From the NCBI RefSeq assembly GCF_042453785.1, contig NC_091669.1, forward strand, positions 17,157,001-17,221,000: DNA of 64,000 nt, given 5' to 3'. Below, one piece after another: positions 48,245 through 58,153 of this stretch (within the stretch, counting starts at the first letter, position 1; each line of letters begins with the position of its first letter). A program made the translations under genes and the position numbers. The notes beneath the pieces were generated by a model. The model saw only the letters and a program-made list of their open reading frames with translations, did not search any database and was not told where the DNA came from. Source of the DNA: Malus domestica (lineage: Eukaryota > Streptophyta > Magnoliopsida > Rosales > Rosaceae).

Positions 48245-48838
48245 CTCTGACGTCTATAGGGCCATATTTGGTCTTGCTCATACGAGCTTGATTCAGATGT
48301 TGTTTTTCTTCGTTCTGAAAAGTTTAGACCTAAGGGAGTCGACACTCGTTCGGGGACATAAACATAACAAGGGGCCAATTTATTTTAATTGTTACCTGAA
48401 CTTTTCAATGTCGTTATCCGACCCCAAAATTTTGAAAACCCCTTACCTTAAGCATGGATGCCCAAGGGTATAATATAGACATGTGTTGATGATTTGATAT
48501 TTTGTTTGTCCATCAATGTTCCATTCAATAATGGATCGTCCATCATAATGCACCTTTTCACCTGTATCATTATCCTCGAAATGAAGATCCACTTGAGTTG
48601 GCCTAGGATAATAATTTTTTAAAATGGGTGTTCTTGTGACTCTATGTCCTTATTTTATCCTATTCACTTGTGGGTCTAAGGTTGAATCGGCAAATTGCTC
48701 TTCCAAATCAACAATTTATGCCTCCGTAATGACTAAGACACTTAACTCAGTTAACTTCATTAAGCTCAATCTTTTTGCCAAAGCATCAACAAAATTATCA
48801 TCTGTTAGGGGTTTTCCTAGCTTATATATATTTTTTAC
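48245..48838 (-). pseudogene. Gag/coat-like scrap between pararetrovirus copies
   Basis: On the minus strand around 48540-48490 a decayed stretch reads DGRSIIEWNIDGQTKYQIIN, followed downstream by stops. It resembles the gag/coat region of pararetroviruses and related retroelements (a short W-x-I-D-G-x-x-x-Y-x-I motif). The assignment is tentative. Confidence 0.35.
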
Positions 48839-48839
48839 A

Positions 48840-51130
48840 AAGTGAAAATTAAACGTACAAACAACTGAGCTAAGAAGCCTTATAAATAGAAAACTAAAAG
48901 CAAACTGAAAAACCAGATGTCGCAAAAGATGAAGGGCACTATAATGCAACCTTGCACATTAGGTGGCATCTTCACTTTATGAAGTGGATCTGACTCAGCT
49001 TCATGGGGTTGAACATAAAGATTCTGAAAATGCAGCACACCGAAAAAAATCTACAGGAATCAAAGACATTATTCAAAGAATGAATAATTGTTGACATCTA
49101 GATATTAGACAGCGTATTAACTTTTCTTTATCATTCTCTTTTATCAGAGAACCACTTTCACTTTTATCAAAGAAAAGCATTTCATACTTTATTTCTTTGG
49201 ACGGATAAGAGGATAGATTCCAAAACAGTCGTCTTCGTTGTCATTTCTGAAGTCTTCATCCATGTGATTCTGGGATGCAACTTCTGACTCTATATCCTCA
49301 TCATCTAAGTCGTCGAGTTCAAGAATTTTCAAAAACTTTTCCTTCAGATCTTTTTTAGAATAGGAAGGGCTGTATTTGATTAAAGACTTAGGTTTTTCAG
49401 TCTTTTTAAATGAGTTAGGGGTAGAACAAGGTAATTCAACTACAAGCTACTTATCAAGCAGGATTCTCTGGGCTTTGAAAGATGATGGCTTCAAATGATT
49501 GGAATTTATCCCACCAGTGAATAAATAATTTTCTTTCAAGCAATGGAACAAAATCCTAAGCATTTTCATCATCGTCAACAAAACCATAATGCTATTTCAA
49601 GATTCAAGGAAGTTCATATATCATCATGAACCATAGAAAATGTTTCCTTTGCTCAGGATAATCAGAGTTTTCTTTTATAAAATGATCTAGAAAAGAATCA
49701 ATATTTGTCTGAGGCAAGTAATCAACATTAGAACCTCAAACAATAAACCAAGTTCAAAACCAATTTGGGACCTTTTTCAGAGATCCGAGACGGAACTAGA
49801 TAAACCAAGTGTGAGAGTAGCAAATGTTTTGGAAACATAAAACTATGTTTCACGCCTTTTGGTAATCCTAAAAGTTGTAGGCTCTATGACTCATATCAGT
49901 ACTAGAGTGCAGGTGAATGTAATTGGGGTTATTTCCCCATTCTTTTCAAGGAGATGGCTTTCAGTATCTAAATTTTGGAGAAAGTAATCATGTTGTTGGA
50001 TTCCCTTCTATATCTATGAACAATATCATCTGATTCAGATTCAATCAAAATTCTCTCATACTATTATCTTGACTTATAAAAAGGACGAATATGATCATGG
50101 TTCACCAACTTGCATAGGAGATAAAGATAAATATGAATCCTCTATGTCTGTTAGAGCAATGGCTTTTCCTTGCCTTTGTTATAAGGAAGAGCAGTTGAAA
50201 TAGGGTTTTGATTTGCCTGGGAGGAAAAAGAAGAACGCTTCTTAATAGAGGCGGAACTTCTTCTAAAGAGATCTAGGACTTGCTCCTTCTTCTTCATGTT
50301 TGCCCTGTTAAAATTCACGCGTTAAAAAGTCAAGCAAAGATTTTAATTCATCCTTAATATATTCAATAACAAAATCAAATAATGACAAGATTCCTTGTTA
50401 TCTAGCAAATATTTGTTTTGATGCTAAGATTTTAAAATCTTTTGACTAAATATCATTGGCAACCTTATAATCCACGTTAATCAAGAAACGCTTGTTAAGA
50501 AGATGACTTTCAAATTTAATGGTTGCATGAACGATCGATAAAAGTTTCTTCTTAACAGTAGAATAATTTTTTTGAGCTAACTTCCAAACTCTAGAAGTAA
50601 AAATGAACTAAGGATTCGCTGCCATCTTGGGTCATTTGCATCAAGACTCCTCCATAACCTTCGTCAGAAGCATTAGTTTCAACAATCTTGAAAGCTTTTG
50701 GATTTGCTAAAGCTAGATACAGTAGTTCTTTGACTCTTTTTTTTCAAAAGTCTCACTGCTCGAGTTTGTTGGTCAATTGCACTTTGCAGGCATTGAGAAG
50801 TTTTGAGAAGTATTTGGTGGGTACAACTCCTTCATTTATATACATTAGGTCTGCTCCAGAATTAATGAGTGTTTATATTGAAAACCTAAAAGTCTTGTTA
50901 ACAACAAAAGTAATCATAGAAAACCATTTTTGAGAAATTACCTTGTCAATGCTGCTACATATTTCAAGTGTTGAGATGCTATTGTTTGGATCGATTGGTT
51001 TCAAGACTAGTTGATACTCTGGAGGCTTATACTTCTTCCTTTCTACAAGGTCATCTATTAGATGTTGAAACTCGCTTTCCGTTTTAGTTTTATTGTCTTG
51101 ACTCTGAACATAAAGGCCAAACATCATCTA
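48840..51130 (-). pseudogene. Pararetrovirus-like copy 3 (minus), with protease and RNase H scraps
   Basis: On the minus strand from 51127 there is an open frame (to 50873), then an aspartic-protease motif reading INSGAD (about 50866-50849), where the catalytic Asp is Asn. An RNase H-like stretch follows (VETNASDEGYGGVLMQ, about 50690-50640), and the W-rich and acidic C-terminal parts come last (ending near 49200). The reverse transcriptase between protease and RNase H is deleted. Terminal non-coding sequence lies at 49060-48840. Confidence 0.6.
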
Positions 51131-51139
51131 AAAAATCTT

Positions 51140-51230
51140 TTAGGAAAACCAAGAAATTTCACAAAAAATATTCGAAAAATATTCCAGGAAAACCAAGAAA
51201 TTTCACAAAAAATATTCGAAAAATATTCCA
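51140..51230 (+). repeat. Two-unit tandem repeat at the centre of the copy 3/copy 4 palindrome
   Basis: The unit aggaaaaccaagaaatttca plus caaaaaatattcgaaaaata and ttcc occurs twice in a row exactly between the divergent copies. It may be a repair footprint. Confidence 0.8.
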
Positions 51231-51349
51231 CATAGATCCTTAAAACCTTATAGGACATTTCGCAAACGAAAAATCCATCATAGTAAACAAGAAGGAGTGA
51301 AGAAATGATTGGATCAAGAGCCCCTTGTTTGATATAAGTGTAGAAAGTT

Positions 51350-53620
51350 GGACATATGAGACGTCAATGTCAGATGAAAGAAAAGATTAATGATCTAAAT
51401 CTCAATGAAGGTCTAAAGAGACAATCGTTCCAGTTAATGCTAAAATCTTTTGATTCTGAAGAAAACGAAAATAAAGTTGCAGTTCTTGAAGATGAACTGT
51501 TTACATCAACAACCGAAGCCAGCAGTTCTAACTCAAATGAAGAACAAACTTAAGCAATAAGACTTTTGAAAATAAAAGTCAAAGAACTACTATGTCTAGC
51601 TTTAGCAAATCCAGAAGCTTTCAAGATTGTTGAAACTATGCTTCTGGCGAAGACTATAGAGGAGTTATGAAGCAAAGGACCCAATACGGCAGATAATCCT
51701 TAGTTCGTTTTACTTTTAGAGTCTAGAAGTCAGCTTAGAAAAACTATTATACTGTTTATAAAGAATTTTTATTGATAGTTCATACAGTCACAAAATTTGA
51801 AAGTGACCTTAACAAGCGTTTCCTGATTAGGGTGGATTGTAAGGCCCCAAAGATATTTTGTTGAAAGATGTTAAAAACTTAGTATCAAAACAAATATTTG
51901 TTAGATGGCAAACAATCTTGTCAGCATTTGATTTTGATATTAAATATATTAAGGGTGAATCAAACTCTTTGCCTGACTTTTTAGTGTGTAAATTTTTGCA
52001 AGGCAAACATGAAAAAGAAGGAGCAAACCCTAGCACTCTCTAGAAGTTATGCCTCTAAAGGGTTCTTCTTCTTCCTCTCAGTCAAATCCAAACATATTTC
52101 AATTGCTTTCCTTTATAACAAGGGCAGGGAGAAAGCCATTGCTAACAATTCTTTCACCTAGTCAATGGCAATTCCTCTTATGAATATAGAGGATTCAGAT
52201 TTATCTTTATCTCCAAGGCAAGTTGGTGAAAAATATCATCGTGACCACATTCATCCTTTTTATAAGCCAAGATATTGGCATGGGAGAATTTTGATTAAAT
52301 TTGAATCAGTTGATATTATTCATAGATACATAAGTGAATTTAACAACATGATTGCTTTCTCCAAAATTCAGATATTGAAAATCATCTACTTGGAAAAATG
52401 GAAAAATAGATCTTACCACATTCAACGGCACTCTAACCCTGATATGAGTCCTAAAGGCTACAATTTTTTGGATTACCAAAAGGCGTGGGACATAGTTCTA
52501 TGTTTCCAAAACATTCGCTACTCTCACACTTGGTATATCCAGCTCCGCCTCAGATCTCTGAAAGAGATCACAAATTAGTTTCGAACTTGGTTTATTATTT
52601 GGGTATCTAATGTTGATTACTTGCCTCAAACAATTTTTTATTCTTTTTAAGAAATTTTAGAAAAGTAAACTTTGATTATCCTAAACAAATGAAACTTTTT
52701 CTATGGTTCATGATAATATATCAACTTCCTTGGATCTTGAAATGGGATTGTAATTTTGTCGACGATGATGAAAATGCTTGGGATTTTGTTTCACAGCTTA
52801 AAAGAAAAATATTTATTTGCTGGTGGGATAAATTTCATCTTGATCATTTAAAGCCATCATCTTTCAAAGCCTAGAGAATCCTGCCTAATAGGCAGCCTAT
52901 AGCTAAGTTACCTTATTCTACCTTTGATTCATCCAAAAGACTGAAAAACTTAAGTCTTTAATTGAAACCACCCCTTCCTTCCTGTTCTAAAAAAATTCTG
53001 AAGGAAAAAGTTTTGAAAACTCTTGAACTCGATGGCTTAGATGATGAGGATATGGAGTCAGAAGCCACGTCATCCCATCATCACATGGGTGAAGACTCCA
53101 AAGGTGACAACGAAGGCAACTTTTTTGGAATCTGTGATCCTATTCGTCCAAAGAAATAAAGCATGAAATGTTTTTCTCTGATTCAGTGATTCTCTGATAA
53201 AAGAGAAAGTGATAAAGAAAAGTTAAGATGCTATCTAATATCTAAACCCTCAACAATTATTCTTTTCTTGAATAGTTGTCCTTGGTTCTTGTAGATTTTT
53301 GTCAGTGTGTTTCTTTTTCAGAATCTTTATGTTCAACCTCATGAAGCTGAGTCTCCACTTCATAAAGTGAAGATGCCACCCAATGTGCAAGGCTGCTTTA
53401 TGGTGCCCTTCTGTTTTTACAACACCGTGTTTCAATTTGCCTTTAGTTTTCAGTTTATAGAGCTTCTTGGCTCAATTGTTTGTACACTTAATTTTCATTG
53501 TGTAAAATATTCTCTTTGAGTGCTTCCTTTGTTGAGTGCTATCTTTGTACCAAAACTCTGAAGTGCTTCCCTGTAAGTTTGGGGATCAATAAATAAAGGA
53601 AATTTTTATTTTAACTCAAA
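51350..53620 (+). pseudogene. Pararetrovirus-like copy 4 (plus), with RNase H and C-terminal protein
   Basis: Pieces in order: a Glu/Ser-rich frame (51356-51553); the RNase H C-terminal part (51858-52043, with QIFVRWQTILSAFDFDIKYI and SLPDFL); a 137-codon frame (52165-52578, with SPKGYNFLDYQKAWDIVL); a W-rich frame (52689-52874, MKLFLWFMIIYQLPWILKWD); and the acidic tail (52962-53159, ending GICDPIRPKK). The non-coding end has gatcaataaataaagg (about 53582). Stops separate the pieces. Confidence 0.65.
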
Positions 53621-53989
53621 TAATCTTTTTCTATACCCAGCTTACTCTCTACACCAATATTATTTTTTACTAAACTAAAAATACCTCTTTAAACCTAAAC
53701 TTATTACCTAAACTTCACTCACAAACCCAATTCAATATATAAATTTATATTTACACCCATTCAAAAATAAAAAACCACATAAATTCATTAAACTTTTAAA
53801 CTTTCCGGGCTGAAATATTTACTTATGCAGTAATGTACCTAAGAACGATTTCTCATACACCGAGTGATATTATCAATCAAAATAACCTTTTGGATTATTT
53901 GTCTCAATGCAGTAGATCCTCATAACCATATATATGTCGTAAAGTTCAACAATTTTTATTTGAAAATGATGGTTCAACCTATAATAGTC

Positions 53990-54196
53990 TATTAACAAGA
54001 TGTTTGGCTCAGTTGAAACCTCTGAAACTGTGTCTCCAATAATAAAGGATCCAAGGGAAGTAGGAACTTCACTTGTAGAATACCAGCTAGAGGTGCATGA
54101 TGAAATGACTAAGTCAATGAATGTTGTTCTTGCAAATGCGATATCTGGCCAATTGTACAATCAGGATTTGCGAATGAAGTACCGAAGACTTTGAGG
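53990..54196 (+). pseudogene. Possible exon of an unidentified gene
   Basis: An open frame from the ATG at 54000 (MFGSVETSETVSPIIKDPRE) runs 64 codons to a TGA that overlaps a donor-like ctttgag/gtaaca at 54195. Composition looks like real protein. It may belong with the exon-like piece at 55304-55376 across the hAT-like insertion. Family unknown. Confidence 0.3.
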
Positions 54197-54282
54197 TAAC
54201 ACATTATTTTCTATCGTTAATCCATTGACAATTTGTTTTCCCTAAAACATGAGAGAATAGACAAAATAAAACACAATTTTGG

Positions 54283-54598
54283 TAGGGGTGGAAAAAAATA
54301 CCGAAAATCCGAAACCATACCGAAACCAAACCGAAAAAAAAACCATACCAAAAATCCCGAAAATTTTGGTACCGAAACCAAACCGATCCCGAATTTTTCG
54401 GTATGGGATTCGGTCTCACACTTAAAATTGTTCGGTATTCCCATCCCGAACCGAACTTTAAACCCTATTGTTATATATATGTTGGAATATATGTATATGG
54501 CCTATTTATATTATTAGAATAACTTAAGTGTGGGGATAAGGATCTGATTGTGTGCCTGGCGCTTGAAGTTTTATCAAAGCACATGGGTGCTGTCTGCT

Positions 54599-54648
<50 letters not shown>

Positions 54649-55284
54649 TGCTTTGCAACCCAGAAAGGCGAAGCCACCAAAACATTCCTTCAACTCAATT
54701 CAAACCCAAGCCGACACATCCATACTCACTCTCTCTCATTTCTCATCTTTGGCCTCTCAGATTCTCTCTGTCTCTCCTTCTCGAATTCGAAGCCTAGCAG
54801 CCACCACCCTCTCACAGTCTCACTCCGACGAACTCTCTCCCCTCCAGCCACCACCACACATCACGGCTTCATCCCCACCTCCGATTCTCTCCATTGATTC
54901 TCTATGTGGGGTTTCAAATTAGGGTTTCGAATTGGGGCTTAGGGTTTCGAATTAGGGGCTCGGGTCAGGAGGAGGACGAACTATCTCTTCACTCTGTTTC
55001 TCTATCTCCCATCAATCTTCACTGATTCACTGTCACTTCTCTGATTTCATTTTGGGTTTTTCATGCAGGTTCGAATGTTTTCGATTTCAATTAGTTGATT
55101 TGGATTTCAATGCAAGTTCGGTTTCGGGAAATCCCGAAATACCGAAATTTTTTTGGGAATACCGAAATTCGGGAATCCCGAAGTTTCGGTTTGGGATCGG
55201 TCCTCTTATTCTCGTCCCGAAAATTTTCGGTTCGGGATTTGGTATGTCATTTTCGGTTCGGTATCCCATACCGAACCAGCCCTA
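54283..55284. mobile_element. hAT-like non-autonomous element with long ACCGAAACC-type inverted ends
   Basis: Starts TAGGGGTGGAAAAAAATACC and ends (reverse complement) TAGGGCTGGTTCGGTATGGG. The ends are about 140-200 bases of accgaaacc/cggtttcggt repeats in opposite orientation. TAGGGGTGG ends are typical of hAT MITE-like elements. I could not find a matching 8-bp TSD (aattttgg versus gttatagg). The middle (54500-55080) is unrelated, CT-rich and gene-leader-like. No transposase is present. Confidence 0.55.
54599..54644 (+). repeat. (CT)n microsatellite
   Basis: About 22 CT units within a CT/CA-rich stretch that looks like a 5'UTR. Open frames of Ser/Leu repeats here are artefacts. Confidence 0.9.
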
Positions 55285-55303
55285 GTTATAGGGATCATCA
55301 GGC

Positions 55304-55376
55304 CTGCTTTGCATGTGTAGATGGAAAACCGGGTAATGCGGCTGAGTTGTTTGAGAGGGTTTCACAAAAAATAAAG
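55304..55376 (+). pseudogene. Possible exon of an unidentified gene, downstream piece
   Basis: Acceptor-like catcag, then ACFACVDGKPGNAAELFERV plus SQKIK, then a donor-like AAG/gtgaat. It reads as a well-formed internal exon. With 53990-54196 it could flank one intron that received the hAT-like element. I do not recognise the protein. Confidence 0.3.
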
Positions 55377-55429
55377 GTGAATCATTATAGTGAGGCACAT
55401 AATGATCTTACGCCACTATAGAGGCACAC

Positions 55430-55940
55430 CCAAAACTATTAGAAGCATATTATCGGTCATCTGTTATTCGTTAGATCGATATGCAGATACTTTTTAAATA
55501 ATTACCATTCTAACAAAATAAATTTGGTTTCGTTGAAAACTGTTCCATCATCTGTAATTTCTATTTGAAGTTTTGGAGAAAATTAGAATGTTACAAGTAA
55601 TTATTGACTTTATCAAATTTACGAAAACAAAACTTGCATAAATTGATTTATAGCTTAGTTTGAGGATTCAAAACTTCAAAATCATCATCCATCAGTCAAC
55701 AAAAGCTTGTTTTTCTCTATAAGAGCGTCTTAGGGTTTTAGGTCCGAGTGAATGGAGGATAAAGGTTGTATGAGGGTAGAGTTTGATTATTGGGTGGGTT
55801 TATTGCTAAATTTTAGTTTTGTTGTTAATTTGATCTTGTATTTGATGGTAATTATGCAATAGGTTAAAGAAGATAATTCACATTTAAAATTTAAGTTGGA
55901 TGTAGAGAAAAGTTATATGGGTTCAAATAAAATTTCTCAT
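55430..55940. other. Intergenic, nothing identified
   Basis: AT-rich sequence with no supported feature. Confidence 0.35.
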
Positions 55941-55942
55941 AA

Positions 55943-56290
55943 ATAAATGTGAGTTTGCTTTATCTATATCTACTTTATGCCTATTTTATCTTTTCTAATC
56001 GCAGTTTTTAATTATCCTTTACTTCACCTTCCTTTGTTTGTTCCAAGTTTTTTTACCTTCCTCGTCCCTCAGAGTTTAAATGTTGAGTTGGAAATAATTA
56101 GGACCAGTACAAAAGAAATAACAATCAATATTCGTAGCCAAATGTTTGCATAAGTTACATCGAAAATCGAAGAGAAGTATGTACCCTACACCTGCGAGGA
56201 GCTTCCAATGTTTTGCCAAGATTGTCTGAACACTGATGAAGGAATATACAATTGCCAAGGTATATGATCGACTGCGAGGAGCTTCCAATG
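55943..56290 (-). pseudogene. UBP6 exon/intron fragment fused to pararetroviral terminal sequence
   Basis: Bases 55943-56046 match the terminal part of the pararetrovirus family (aaatgtgagtttgctttatc, ttatcctttacttca; compare 48055-48150). From 56047 the sequence switches to a diverged copy of the UBP6 locus 59040-59250: gttttttaccttcctcgtcc, then ttggaaataattaggacca, then gaggagcttccaatgttttg. It includes exon and intron, so it was copied as DNA, not via RNA. Four to six bases (ccaa/ccaagt) are common to both partners at the join. A short piece (gcgaggagcttccaatg) is repeated at 56274. Confidence 0.7.
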
Positions 56291-57333
56291 CTTAATAGAG
56301 GGAGAAGGAGTTGTGTCTTGTTTGGTTTGATTGCTTCGAACCGCTTTGTTCCTCAACATATCAAATTGTGTCCTTTTGATTTTTTTGTCAATACCATAAA
56401 TCCTTTAGTTCATGTTGACGTCTAGCTTTAACATCTGCAGATTGCCAAACACCTATGAAAATCAATTCCCTAAGTATGGACATGTTTGCTAATGATTTGC
56501 CCATAAGCGCTTTAATATATAAGAACGTCGAAATTTAGCCAAAAAATCAAGCGCTTCTTGAAAAAAGTACTTGGAAAAAGAGTTTCCATCGAAAGCAATT
56601 GTTAGTTCTTTGCTTCTCAAACATATAAGCACTATTAAGGCTATATTAGGGTGAAGGATTTCCAAGTTTCGATGGATTGAAACCAAATTAGTTAGTAAGA
56701 AATTGACTATAAAAAGTTTGATAGAGGAACTATAAAAGACAATCATGAGGACTTTTATCTAACCCGGTCTGTAAAACATTTTGTAGTCTATTCCTTACTA
56801 GCTTATCCTCAATCACTTGAGACTTGGAAGTCCGTCATCCAAACACATTCGTTTTGCGAAACCCGTAAAAAAGAATTCGATTTTTTAAAACGCTTTGTAT
56901 CCTTTATATATACATACAATACAATCCCTTGAAGAGCAAGAAAATGTATATTATATATATTATAATACTTATGGAACAAGGAATCCTAAAGAAGTATTTT
57001 ACCACGCTGAGGCCCAGAGAAGTATTTATCAACTTTTTTTATATGCAACGATATATGGAATTTGATATCGAACTCACCATCCATGTGATTCAAACCTAAA
57101 ACATGTCAAAAGAAAGCCACTAAATGGCTTCTTTATATAACTTTAGCATATAGAGGCCACTAATACGATAGAATCTTTCTGATATTGTTTTTGTTACGTA
57201 TTAGTATTCCTAGATGTCTAATTTTTCTCTTACGCTTGCGTGTCTTTAAAATATAAGTTATATAACATAGAGACAGGAGGTAGATTGCAGTCAAAACTAT
57301 CAAAAACATCGTCTTCTCGATCATCATCGAATT

Positions 57334-57450
57334 AGATGAATGCTAGTAATTTTGGCGATTTCCCTGACGATTTGTTAACGGAAATTCTTTGTCAGCTTCC
57401 AAGCAGTTGATTCGTTTTTCAATGTGTGTGTCCAAGTGATAAGCTTAGAA
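57334..57450 (+). pseudogene. F-box protein N-terminal fragment
   Basis: The ATG at 57334 opens MNASNFGDFPDDLLTEILCQ, LPSS, then a stop, then FVFQCVCPSD. F/LPDDLLxEILxxLPxxS plus RFxCVC is the F-box consensus of plant F-box proteins. It is broken by the stop and no downstream domain was recognised. Confidence 0.55.
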
Positions 57451-58153
57451 GGGGAAGACTGACATCGTTGTCGTTAACAAATGTGCTACTGCTAGCTCCA
57501 CTGTTTGAAAGACGAGTTTCCACGATTGAAAGAAGATCCAGTTGTGGCAGGGACATATAATGACTTGGTTTTGTGCCGCAAAACCAAATATTTCCCACAT
57601 GCTTACTACATAAGCAATCCACACACCTTGAGCTAGGTTGTGTGATGATTTACTTCATGGGTGAGGTCTCTGGTTCAAGTCCAAGATGGCCCAGCTGCGC
57701 CAAGGAAATGAATAGAAGAAGCATTTGACTCCCTCATGCATGCTCCACTTGGCTCGGGGGGATAGCGTTTCCCCCAACCCCTATCCGAAGCCACAGCCAC
57801 AGGTTCAGAGTCGCAGAGTGGGATTCGTCTGCGATATGCCCTACTATAACCATGAGGAAGCTGATAAGAAAGGACAACGTGTCGTGCAGCTTAATTCGAC
57901 TTTCACCGTCGCTATTTTGTTACAGTAAATCGAGCATTCCGGCAAAACATGCAACACATTTAGGACAAACTTCAACGTAAACCAAATAAATTTGCTTACA
58001 TAATTAAAAACACGTCTAAAATTCCTGAATTTTTCCTTGGAACACACAGTGGGGACAAATTTCAATTGCACACGATGCAGTTGTGTAGAATCTAATCCCT
58101 GTGAAATGTAAACTGGAAAAGTGTTTCAATTTCAATTGAGGTAAAGGAAAATA

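Larger units (their letters stand above)
45500..53620. mobile_element. Cluster of four endogenous caulimovirid-like fragments in alternating orientation
   Basis: Four copies of one family, in order minus (45530-46880), plus (46900-48240), minus (48840-51130), plus (51350-53620). They carry an aspartic-protease scrap, RNase H and a W-rich protein region, each with stops and indels, plus a shared terminal non-coding part with polyadenylation signals. The RNase H frame and the family layout fit the Caulimoviridae (petuvirus/florendovirus-like), but the reverse transcriptase core is missing from the copies seen, so the exact genus is uncertain. All copies are broken and none could be active. Confidence 0.65.

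Noticed and set aside
54548..54922. Two overlapping Ser/Leu-rich frames
   Set aside because: They run through a CT microsatellite and a UTR-like CT/CA-rich stretch.
57600..57700. Possible SINE with a B box (ggttcaagtcc)
   Set aside because: No convincing A box, no A-rich end and no TSD found; a single short motif is not enough.
57720..57930. Open frame with VGFVCDMPYYNHEEADKKGQ
   Set aside because: It looks protein-like but I could not assign it and saw no exon borders or start context. It may be a gene scrap; I left it out of the annotation.
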